Shown piece after piece: positions 1 through 5,904 of a stretch of DNA of 6,807 nucleotides; the stretch's first letter is position 1, and the number at the start of each line of letters is the position of its first letter. The position numbers and the translations under genes are program-made. The notes under the pieces are model-generated. The model made no database searches. It saw only the letters and a list, made by a program, of their open reading frames with translations, and had not been told where the DNA came from. Origin of the DNA: JBFKAV01 sp041621405 (lineage in GTDB: Bacteria; Pseudomonadota; Alphaproteobacteria; Rhodobacterales; Rhodobacteraceae); assembly GCA_041621405.1 (NCBI GenBank), contig JBFKAV010000173.1, forward strand, positions 1-6,807. The letters are read 5' to 3'.

Positions 1-787
1 CGAAGGGGTCCACGGTCCTGAGCCCTTCGTTGAATTCCAGGCAGTCGATCGCCACCGGCGGCTCGGTCAGGAACACGTGCTCGGGCCGGAGGTCGCCGTG
101 CCCCTCGAGGATCCGCCCCGACCTGACACGGACCTCCAGCAAGGGCCTCGCCGCCGCGCAGGCCGCCTCGAAGGCCGCGACCGCCGTTGCCACGCGTTTA
201 CTGTCGAGGCCGAAGCCGGGGTCGCCCAGCACCCGCACGGTCTCCCGGTGCTCACGCTGGAAGCGCTCCGCGTAGCGCTCCGGCGTGGTCGCCGCCGCGG
301 GCTGGCCGCGGTAGAACCCGACCAGCATCGCGGCCACCGCATCCATGTCGCCGGGCCCCGCGCGGCCCGCCTTGAGCAGCGCCTTCAGCGTCCGCTCTTC
401 GGGCAGCCGCCGCATCTCGACCAGCCAGTCCACGACCTGACCGTCGTCGCCGAGGGTCAGACCGCCTCCCGGCCCGAGCCGCAGCGCGCGCGCCCCGAGA
501 TAGACCCCGGGCGCGAGCCTGCGATTGAAGCGGAGCTCCTCGGCCACTGCCTGCCGGCGCCGCTCCAGCGTGGCGAAATCGAGAAACCGGGTCCGGACCG
601 GCTTCTTCATCTTCAGGACACGCGGGCCGGCGAGGAAGACCCAGCTCATATGCGTCTCCACCACCTCGACGGTTTCCGGCCGGTGCGCGTGGCTCTCCGG
701 CCGCGCGAGGAACGCGACCTTCTCCGCCTCGCCCGGCATGTCGGACTCCGTGGCCTGCCGCATCCGGCGCCGTTCTTCCGCTTGCAT
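1..787 (-). CDS. Aminoglycoside-phosphotransferase-fold kinase, COG2187 type (3' end cut by window edge)
   Basis: The reading frame stays open from the ATG at 787 to the left edge: 262 codons are visible and the C-terminus is missing. The encoded protein has the APH/choline-kinase fold pattern. A lysine-rich strand, VFLAGPRVLKMKKP (residues 50-63), probably holds the nucleotide-binding lysine. A hinge-like WLVEMRRLP follows at 121-129. The catalytic loop is HGDLRPEHVFL (230-240), with D232 as the expected catalytic base. The metal-loop counterpart is AIDCLEFN (246-253), with D248. The position that is Asn in classical APH enzymes is His237. No signal peptide is seen, so it should be cytoplasmic. 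Many COG2187 proteins carry a C-terminal P-loop kinase domain; whether this one does lies outside the window. The substrate is unknown, and the name should not be read as antibiotic resistance. The start at 787 is supported by an AAAGGA ribosome-binding site; an ATG at 763 is the alternative. It is transcribed away from the hydrolase/CapA pair. Confidence 0.87.
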   Translation of the reverse strand, partial: MQAEERRRMRQATESDMPGEAEKVAFLARPESHAHRPETVEVVETHMSWVFLAGPRVLKMKKPVRTRFLDFATLERRRQAVAEELRFNRRLAPGVYLGARALRLGPGGGLTLGDDGQVVDWLVEMRRLPEERTLKALLKAGRAGPGDMDAVAAMLVGFYRGQPAAATTPERYAERFQREHRETVRVLGDPGFGLDSKRVATAVAAFEAACAAARPLLEVRVRSGRILEGHGDLRPEHVFLTEPPVAIDCLEFNEGLRTVDPF

Positions 788-792
788 CGCGG

Positions 793-798
793 TCCTTT
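793..798 (-). promoter_or_regulatory. Ribosome-binding site of the APH-fold kinase
   Basis: On the minus strand this reads AAAGGA, 5 nt before the ATG at 787. It supports that start over the downstream ATG at 763. It also implies that the kinase mRNA begins upstream of this site, i.e. above position 798. Confidence 0.6.
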
Positions 799-822
799 GT
801 GCCCCTTGCGGCGAGCGGTCGT

Positions 823-840
823 CCTTGACCCCGGTCAAGG
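823..840. promoter_or_regulatory. Putative FNR/FixK-family operator in a divergent promoter region
   Basis: The sequence CCTTGACCCCGGTCAAGG is a perfect inverted repeat with 8-base arms around a CC spacer. Its core, TTGAC-CCCG-GTCAA at 825-838, fits the TTGAY-N4-RTCAA pattern known for FNR, FnrL, FixK, Anr and Dnr regulators of the CRP/FNR family. It lies in the only divergent gap of the window, between the kinase start (787) and the hydrolase start (875 or 863). The core is centred at 831.5. That is 42.5 bases before a start site at 874, close to the -41.5 geometry of class II activation. On the kinase side it is 44.5 bases from the start codon. Which regulator binds, and whether it serves one or both genes, is inferred. 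Confidence 0.62.
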
Positions 841-861
841 CCGCCCCGCGCCGCCTCCAGC

Positions 862-867
862 TATGTT
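862..867 (+). promoter_or_regulatory. Possible -10 element of the hydrolase/CapA promoter
   Basis: TATGTT matches four of six positions of the bacterial -10 consensus. It sits about 21 bases downstream of the FNR-type box. No good -35 hexamer lies at normal spacing, as expected for an activator-dependent class II promoter. Transcription would begin around 873-875, directly at the ATG at 875, giving a leaderless or nearly leaderless mRNA. This would explain why no Shine-Dalgarno sequence precedes the hydrolase. The element also overlaps the alternative ATG at 863. The assignment is speculative. Confidence 0.35.
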
Positions 868-874
868 GCGGGCC

Positions 875-1537
875 ATGGAGTTCGTCGGCGCCGCGCAGGT
901 CAGGATCCCGGCGGGCGATGCCATCCTGCTCGAAGGCATCCTCGCGTTGCCCGTGCACGCGAAGGGGGTGGTCATCTTCGCCCATGGCAGCGGCTCGAGC
1001 CGGTTCTCGCCGCGCAACCGCTACGTCGCCGGGGCGCTCGGCGGCGAAGATCTTGCCACGCTGCTCTTCGACCTACTGACCGAGGAGGAGGCGGCAGACC
1101 GGGCCAACGTGTTCGACATCCCGGTCCTCGCCGCCCGGGTGGAGGCCGCCGTCGTATGGGCGGGGGGCCGGCCCGACACCGCGGCGCTGCCGGTCGGCCT
1201 CTTCGGCGCCAGCACCGGTGCCGCCGCCGCGCTCGTCGCTGCCGCCCACCGGCCGGCCGAGGTGCGGGCGGTAGTCTCGCGCGGCGGCCGGCCCGACCTT
1301 GCCGGCGCGGCGCTCGGCACGGTGCGGGCGCCGACGCTTCTTCTCGTCGGCAGCGAAGACCGCGGCGTGATCGAGCTCAACGAAGCCGCCTATGCCGCGC
1401 TTCGCTGCACCGCGCGGATACGGCTCGTCCCCGGCGCCGCGCATCTCTTCGAGGAGCCCGGCACGCTGGAAGAGGTGGTGCGCCACGCCGCCGCCTGGTT
1501 CCGCACCCATCTCGGCCCGCCCGGCTCCGCATTATGA
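875..1537 (+). CDS. Alpha/beta hydrolase, dienelactone-hydrolase-like family
   Basis: This is a 220-residue cytoplasmic serine hydrolase without signal peptide or membrane segment. The fold is a single compact alpha/beta-hydrolase domain. The oxyanion-side motif FAHGSGSSRFSPRN lies at 35-48. The nucleophile elbow is GASTG (111-115), with Ser113. A conserved VVSRGGRPDLAG stretch lies at 133-144. The acid Asp162 is in VGSEDRGV, and His190 is in PGAAHLFEEPG, so the catalytic triad is complete. The natural substrate is unknown; esterase or lactonase chemistry is inferred from the family. I chose the ATG at 875 because homologous proteins, as I recall them, begin shortly before the VRIPAG strand. 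It also coincides with the predicted transcription start. An in-frame ATG at 863 adds four residues (MLRA), and neither start has a clear ribosome-binding site. The stop codon overlaps the start of the CapA-type gene (ATGA), so the two are probably cotranscribed and translationally coupled. Confidence 0.9.
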   Translation: MEFVGAAQVRIPAGDAILLEGILALPVHAKGVVIFAHGSGSSRFSPRNRYVAGALGGEDLATLLFDLLTEEEAADRANVFDIPVLAARVEAAVVWAGGRPDTAALPVGLFGASTGAAAALVAAAHRPAEVRAVVSRGGRPDLAGAALGTVRAPTLLLVGSEDRGVIELNEAAYAALRCTARIRLVPGAAHLFEEPGTLEEVVRHAAAWFRTHLGPPGSAL

Positions 1538-2634
1538 CCGCCGGCCTCAGCCTGTTCCTCGCCGGCGACGTGATGCTCGGGCGCGGCATCGACCAGATCC
1601 TCGCCCGGCCCTCTGATCCGCGGCTCCACGAGGGTTGGGTCGCCTCGGCCGGGGGCTACGTCCGGCTGGCCGAGGAGCGGCACGGGGCCCTGCCCCGCCG
1701 CGTCGCCCCTGCCTACGTTTGGGGCGATCTCCTCGCCGAACTGGACGCCCGCGCCCCCGACCAGCGCGTCATCAACCTCGAGACCGCGATCACCACCTCC
1801 GCCGACTACGAGCCGAAGGGAATCAACTACCGGATGCACCCGGCCAACGCCGACGTGTTGCAGGCGGCCCGGATCGACGCCTGCATCCTGGCCAACAACC
1901 ACGTGCTGGACTGGGGGCCGGAGGGCCTGATCGAGACGCTCGACTCCCTCGACGCCCTGGGCATCGCCCATACCGGCGCCGGCCGCGACGCCGCCGGGGC
2001 CGCGGCGCCGCTGGCCCTGCCTACGGCTATGGGCCGGCTTATCCTGGTCGCGTTCGGCTGCCCGACGAGCGGCGTGCCTCTCCCCTGGCAGGCCGGTCGG
2101 GGGCGCCCGGGAGTCGCGCTGCTGCCAGGCGACGACGGCGCCGCGGTGGCCGCCGTGGCGAGCGCCGTTGACGGCCGGCAGCCGGGGGACATCCTGGTCG
2201 TCTCGATCCACTGGGGCTCGAACTGGGGCCACGAGATCCCGCCGCGCCAGCGCCGCCTCGCCAGGCGGCTCGTCGACGAGGCCGGGGCAGACCTCGTCTT
2301 CGGCCATTCCTCGCACCACCCCAGGGCGGTTGAGTTCCACCGGGGCAGGCCGATCCTCTACGGCGCCGGCGATCTTCTGAACGACTACGAGGGCATCGGC
2401 GGCCGCGAGGAGTTCCGCGCCGAGCTTACCCTGGCCTGGTTCTTTATCTTCGACGCCGCGGGAGGCCTCGCGGCGCTCGAAATGGCTCCCTTCCGGATCA
2501 AGCGCTTCCGGCTGCAGCGGGCCAGCGAGGAGGAGGCAGACTGGCTCACCACCACGCTTTCCCGTGAAAGCGCCCGCCGCGGCACGACTATCTTTCGCAC
2601 CCGCACCGGGGCCCTTCGCGCCACCCCGGCCTGA
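1534..2634 (+). CDS. CapA family (PGA_cap) metallophosphatase-like protein
   Basis: The 366-residue protein matches the PGA_cap/CapA fold, a calcineurin-like metallophosphatase relative. Visible motifs in order are GDVMLGRGID (11-20), VINLETAIT (79-87), ANNHVLDWG (120-128), VVSIHWGSNWG (222-232), GHSSHHPRAVE (257-267) and ILYGAGDLLNDYEG (274-287). The conserved Asp, Asn and His residues of the presumed metal site are all present. CapA of Bacillus is a membrane-linked component of poly-gamma-glutamate capsule export. Here there is no signal peptide, no membrane anchor and no capB or capC neighbour, so a capsule role is not supported. A cytoplasmic phosphoesterase-like role is more plausible but unproven. 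The start overlaps the hydrolase stop by four bases and has no ribosome-binding site of its own. Coexpression with the hydrolase, perhaps under the FNR-type box, is therefore expected. It is the last plus-strand gene before a convergent junction. Confidence 0.88.
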   Translation: MTAGLSLFLAGDVMLGRGIDQILARPSDPRLHEGWVASAGGYVRLAEERHGALPRRVAPAYVWGDLLAELDARAPDQRVINLETAITTSADYEPKGINYRMHPANADVLQAARIDACILANNHVLDWGPEGLIETLDSLDALGIAHTGAGRDAAGAAAPLALPTAMGRLILVAFGCPTSGVPLPWQAGRGRPGVALLPGDDGAAVAAVASAVDGRQPGDILVVSIHWGSNWGHEIPPRQRRLARRLVDEAGADLVFGHSSHHPRAVEFHRGRPILYGAGDLLNDYEGIGGREEFRAELTLAWFFIFDAAGGLAALEMAPFRIKRFRLQRASEEEADWLTTTLSRESARRGTTIFRTRTGALRATPA

Positions 2635-2649
2635 CCCGGAGCGCGAAGA

Positions 2650-2692
2650 GATCCTGCGTCGAGGGTTCATCCCGCGTCCCCCGACGGAGATC
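2650..2692. terminator. Imperfect inverted repeat between convergent genes, possible terminator
   Basis: In the 74-base gap between the CapA-type gene and the glycosidase, CGTCGAGGG (2657-2665) pairs with CCCCCGACG (2678-2686). The stem has nine positions with one mismatch and a 12-base loop. GATC (2650-2653 and 2689-2692) may extend it outside a small bulge. No T-run follows on either strand, so it is not a classical intrinsic terminator. Its position suggests a role in ending or protecting one or both transcripts. Chance is possible in such GC-rich DNA. Confidence 0.3.
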
Positions 2693-2708
2693 GAAGCCAA
2701 ACCCGGCC

Positions 2709-3974
2709 TCAGCCCTCAGCGAGGAACTCGAGCACCATTGCCGCGGTCCAGGTGAAGCGCCCGCCGCCGCAGGCCTCGCCATCGATCGGGTCGTAGTACT
2801 CGGCGAAACCGCCCTCGTGGATCAGCTTCAGGCTGTCGGCGACGATCCGGTCCGCCACCTCGGCCTCGCCGGCGCGGCGGAGGCCGTCGGCGATCATGTA
2901 GTTGACGATCAGCCAGACCGGCCCGCGCCAGTAGCGCTTGCCATCGTACTCGGCCGCGCCCGGATCGTGGCTCGGCACCAGGTAGGTCGCGCGCTCGCCC
3001 AGGGCGCCGATGCGCTGCCCCAGCGCCGCGGCGCGCGGGGCGGGGATCGCGGCGAAGGCGGCGAGGAGGCCGCCCACCGAGGCGCTTTCCACCTGCTGCC
3101 CCGTCACCCGGTCGAAGCAGACATACTGGCCGAGCCGGTCGTTCCAGAGCCCCTCCATCGCGGCAAGCCCCCGCGCCACCTGCGCCCGGGCCGCCCGCGC
3201 GATCTCGGCCTCGTCCAGCGCCTCGGCAAGCCTGGCGATGTCGGCCGCCGAGCGCAGGAGGATCGCGTTGAATCCCGGATCGACGATCTTGAACGGCGAG
3301 GCCTCGTGCAGCTTCGCATTGTTCCAGCCCAGGCCGCGGAACAGCTGCACCAGCCAGATGTAGCGCTCGTACTGGGCCTGGGTTGGCCGGTGCTCGGGGT
3401 TGGCGTGCTGGGTATCGCGGCGGGTGAAGGGCATCACGCCCTCGGTCGGCACCCGCTCGAAGGCGGCGTCCCAGTCGACCGAGTTGTCGCGCCCCGATTC
3501 CCAGGGGTGCAGGATGGCGACGAGGCCGGTGCCCTCGGGGTCGCGGCATCGGTAGAACCACTCGTGCCACTTCGCGATCTTCGGCAAGAGCGTTGCCGCG
3601 CGGGTGCGCGCCATCGCTTTGTCCTTCGCCCGCTCGAACAGCCGCCGCACCGCGAAGCCCGCCACCGGCGGCTGGGTAATCCCCGAGGTCGGCACCTTGC
3701 GCCCGGTGGACCACACGTCCGGCCCCGGGAAATAGCCGTCATCCGGCCTATGGAAGATGATGTGGGGGACCATGCCGTCTTCCCACTGATGCGCGAAGAG
3801 CGTCTCGATCTCGGTCCAGGCCCGGGCCTCGTCGAAATGCGCCTGACCCAGCGCGGTGAGGCAGCTGTCCCAGTTCCACTGGAACGGATAGAGCCCGGCG
3901 GTGGGCACGGTGTAGCTGCCGCGATCGTTCTCCTTGAGGATCCCGACTGCGCGGTCGAACAGGGTCTCGGCCAT
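2709..3974 (-). CDS. GH63-like glycoside hydrolase (mannosylglycerate/glucosylglycerate hydrolase-related)
   Basis: This is a 421-residue (alpha/alpha)6-barrel glycosidase without signal peptide, so it acts in the cytoplasm. Diagnostic stretches are YPFQWNWDSC (29-38), QWEDGMVPHI (63-72), LHPWESGRDNSVDWD (155-169), YWRGPVWLIVNYM (348-360) and EGGFAEYYDPIDGE (387-400), followed by GGGRFTWTAA (403-412). By family analogy, Asp163 in SGRDNS is the likely general acid and Glu392 in AEYYDP the likely base; these assignments are inferred. Length fits the compact bacterial glycosylglycerate hydrolases rather than the much longer eukaryotic GH63 glucosidases. The substrate cannot be read from sequence alone; another small alpha-glycoside is possible. 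The gene starts 17 bases after the ABC ATPase stop. It has a GGAAGGG ribosome-binding site at 3983-3989, 8 bases from the ATG. It is the last gene of the transporter operon, which points to hydrolysis of the imported compound. Confidence 0.85.
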   Translation of the reverse strand: MAETLFDRAVGILKENDRGSYTVPTAGLYPFQWNWDSCLTALGQAHFDEARAWTEIETLFAHQWEDGMVPHIIFHRPDDGYFPGPDVWSTGRKVPTSGITQPPVAGFAVRRLFERAKDKAMARTRAATLLPKIAKWHEWFYRCRDPEGTGLVAILHPWESGRDNSVDWDAAFERVPTEGVMPFTRRDTQHANPEHRPTQAQYERYIWLVQLFRGLGWNNAKLHEASPFKIVDPGFNAILLRSAADIARLAEALDEAEIARAARAQVARGLAAMEGLWNDRLGQYVCFDRVTGQQVESASVGGLLAAFAAIPAPRAAALGQRIGALGERATYLVPSHDPGAAEYDGKRYWRGPVWLIVNYMIADGLRRAGEAEVADRIVADSLKLIHEGGFAEYYDPIDGEACGGGRFTWTAAMVLEFLAEG

Positions 3975-3991
3975 CTCTTGTGCCCTTCCGT

Positions 3992-5035
3992 TCAGGCCAC
4001 CGCCTCCGTGGTCTCGGGGTCGAACCAGCGGACCCGGTCCTTGAGCGGCGCCAGCGTCAGCCGCTCGCCCGGTTTCACCACCATGTCGCTGTCGAGCACG
4101 GCGCGGAATAGCGCGCCATCGACCTCGCAGGTGACGAGAAGATGCGCGCCCAGGGGCTCGACCACCTTCGCCGTGGCCACGATCCCGGCGTCGGCGGGGC
4201 GCAGATCCTCGGGCCGGACCGCGAACTCCAGCCTCTCGCGGTCGGCCGACGGGCCGTCGAAGCTCTGACCCGCGACGTTCCACCTGGCGCCGCCGGCGGG
4301 CGTCGCGGGCAGGAAGTTCATCGGAGGGCTGCCGATGAAGCCGGCGACGAAACGCGCGGCGGGGTTGCGGTAGACCTCGATCGGCGTCGCCGCCTGGACG
4401 ATCCGCCCCTCGTGCATCACCGCGATCCGGTCGGCGAGGCTCATCGCCTCGACCTGGTCGTGGGTGACGTAGATCGCCGTGGTGCGGCTCTCGGCCAGGA
4501 CGCCCTTCAGCTCGGCCCGCATCTCGAGGCGGAGGAGCGCGTCGAGATTGGAGAGCGGCTCGTCCATCAGGATCACGTCGGGCTCCATGGCAAGCGCGCG
4601 GGCAACCGCCACCCGCTGCCGCTGGCCGCCCGACAGCTCGCCGGAATAGCGCTTGAGCAGGTGGTCGATGTGCATCAGCCCCGCGGTACGCTCGACCCGC
4701 TGCTTCACCTCGGCCTGCGGCTTCTTCTGCATCCGGAGGCCGAAGCCGATATTCTCGAACACCGTGAGGTGCGGGAACACCGCGTAGTTCTGGAACACCA
4801 TGGCGATGCCTCGGTCGCGCGGAGCCAGGCCGTCGACCCGCCGGTCGCCAATCCAGACCTCGCCATGGGTCGCGGTCTCCAGCCCGGCGACGATCCTGAG
4901 AAGTGTCGTCTTGCCGCAACCCGAGGCGCCGAGCAGCACCATGAACTCCTGATCCGCGATGGTCAGGTCGATGGACTGAAGCGCCTGGAACGACCCGAAG
5001 CTCTTGGCGACGTTCTTGATCCTGATTTCGGCCAT
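3992..5035 (-). CDS. Carbohydrate ABC transporter ATP-binding protein, MalK/UgpC type
   Basis: This 347-residue ATPase would power the importer encoded by the two upstream permease genes. The nucleotide-binding domain is complete. Walker A is GASGCGKTT (36-44), the Q-loop is FQNYAVFPH (81-89) with Gln82, and the signature is LSGGQ (134-138). Walker B is VILMDEP (154-160), the D-loop is SNLDA (162-166), and the switch histidine is in YVTHDQ (189-194). A C-terminal regulatory region of about 110 residues begins after VAGFIGSPPMNFL and has the OB/TOBE-type pattern of CUT1 ATPases, including FAVRPEDL (271-278). I chose the ATG at 5035 because MAEIRIKNV is the normal N-terminus; an AAGGA lies 9 bases upstream (5045-5049). 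The open frame extends back to 5083, but that would add an atypical peptide overlapping the permease gene. It lies 26 bases after permease 2 and 17 bases before the glycosidase. Confidence 0.93.
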   Translation of the reverse strand: MAEIRIKNVAKSFGSFQALQSIDLTIADQEFMVLLGASGCGKTTLLRIVAGLETATHGEVWIGDRRVDGLAPRDRGIAMVFQNYAVFPHLTVFENIGFGLRMQKKPQAEVKQRVERTAGLMHIDHLLKRYSGELSGGQRQRVAVARALAMEPDVILMDEPLSNLDALLRLEMRAELKGVLAESRTTAIYVTHDQVEAMSLADRIAVMHEGRIVQAATPIEVYRNPAARFVAGFIGSPPMNFLPATPAGGARWNVAGQSFDGPSADRERLEFAVRPEDLRPADAGIVATAKVVEPLGAHLLVTCEVDGALFRAVLDSDMVVKPGERLTLAPLKDRVRWFDPETTEAVA

Positions 5036-5061
5036 TCTAAGGGTTCCTTGTCCGGGGCGGC

Positions 5062-5904
5062 TCAGCGGTTGGCGATGCCCCACATCGCGAAGAGATACTT
5101 GCGCACCGCGAAGATGAAGATCAGTGCCGGCATCACCAGGATGAAGCCGCCGGCGAACTTCAGGTGGATGGGCGAGGTGTCGAGGTTCTGCAGCAGGAAC
5201 GCGGTCAGCGTGCGGTTCTCGATCGTGAGGACGGCGGCGGCGAAGACCTCGTTCCAGGAGATCACGAAGGCGAAGATCGCCGAGGCAGCGATGCCCGGCA
5301 GGATCAGCGGCAGCACCACCTTGGTGAAGGCGGTGAACCGCGTGCAGCCAAGCGTCCAGGCGGCCTCCTCGAGCTCGATCGGGATGCCGGAGAAGAGCGA
5401 GAAGGTGATCAGGACCGCGAAGGGCACCGCGAGCGTGGTGTGGACCAGCGCGAGTCCGAGCACGGTGTCGTCGAGCCCGGTGCGGATGAAGAGCACCGCG
5501 AGCGGCAGCGCCAGGAGCGGCAGCGGGAAGGCCCGGGTCATCAGCACCAGGAGCCGGAACGCCGCCTTGCCCGGAAAGTCGAAGCGCGAGAGCGCGTATC
5601 CCGCCGGTGCGCCGATCCCGATCGAGAGCGCCATGGTCAGCGCCGCGACCAGGACCGAGTTCTTCATCGCCGCGAGGATGCCCTGGAAGTTGGCGAAGAA
5701 GGTCAGGCTGCCGAGGTCGAACTCGGGCCAGGCGGCCTTGGGAAAGCTGTTGACCGCCTCGGGCGAGCTCAGCGTGTTGATCAGCAGGAAGTAGATCGGC
5801 ACCAGCACCCAGGCGCAGAGCAGGCCGATCGAGGCGCCGAAGACGTAGCGCCCGGCCTTGCGCGCATCCGGCGCGGCGGAGACGTCGGTGGCGGTCGCGG
5901 TCAT
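5062..5904 (-). CDS. Carbohydrate ABC transporter permease 2, MalG type
   Basis: The 280-residue inner-membrane protein has about six hydrophobic segments (roughly 21-43, 80-104, 115-140, 146-172, 199-226 and 248-270). The N-terminus before residue 20 is cytoplasmic-looking. The cytoplasmic EAA loop that docks the ATPase reads EEAAWTLGCTRFTAFTKVVLP (from 179), with the invariant Gly186 and closing LP. The C-terminal KYLFAMWGIANR resembles the usual short MalG-type tail. It would form the translocation pore with permease 1. Its ATG overlaps the permease 1 stop in an ATGA junction (5901-5904), and AAGGGGG at 5912-5918 serves as ribosome-binding site. These features indicate tight coexpression and a 1:1 ratio of the two subunits. 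Confidence 0.93.
   Translation of the reverse strand: MTATATDVSAAPDARKAGRYVFGASIGLLCAWVLVPIYFLLINTLSSPEAVNSFPKAAWPEFDLGSLTFFANFQGILAAMKNSVLVAALTMALSIGIGAPAGYALSRFDFPGKAAFRLLVLMTRAFPLPLLALPLAVLFIRTGLDDTVLGLALVHTTLAVPFAVLITFSLFSGIPIELEEAAWTLGCTRFTAFTKVVLPLILPGIAASAIFAFVISWNEVFAAAVLTIENRTLTAFLLQNLDTSPIHLKFAGGFILVMPALIFIFAVRKYLFAMWGIANR

Noticed and set aside
1..787. Reading the kinase-fold gene as an aminoglycoside resistance determinant.
   Set aside because: The loop is HGDLRPEH with the COG2187 pattern, not that of a known resistance APH, and there is no mobile or resistance context.
77..862. A long plus-strand open frame continuous with the hydrolase frame.
   Set aside because: Its translation shows no protein-like motifs. 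The opposite strand encodes a clear APH-fold kinase with HGDLRPEH, so this is an antisense shadow in GC-rich DNA.
1166..1297. A 12-base direct repeat GGCCGGCCCGAC at 1166-1177 and 1286-1297, in frame and 120 bases apart in the hydrolase.
   Set aside because: Both copies encode GGRPD-type turns in an otherwise normal protein. This is most likely a codon-bias coincidence rather than a functional repeat.
1390..2700. A 436-codon minus-strand open frame opposite the CapA-type gene.
   Set aside because: It has no recognisable domain and is antisense to a gene with all PGA_cap motifs.
2817..4268. A 483-codon plus-strand open frame opposite the glycosidase.
   Set aside because: It shows no domain signature. 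The minus strand has the conserved GH63-like motifs in order.
3975..4919. A minus-strand open frame that would extend the glycosidase upstream through the ATPase gene.
   Set aside because: The extension is arginine-rich and lacks motifs. The other frame encodes a complete ABC ATPase, and the glycosidase has its own ribosome-binding site and a normal length from 3974.
5036..5083. N-terminal extension of the ABC ATPase to an ATG at 5083.
   Set aside because: The added 16 residues are unlike CUT1 ATPases and overlap the end of permease 2. MAEIRIKNV at 5035 is the usual start and has an AAGGA upstream.
4142..5794. A 550-codon plus-strand open frame opposite the ATPase and permease 2 genes.
   Set aside because: Low-complexity translation with no motif; the minus strand carries textbook ABC transporter genes.
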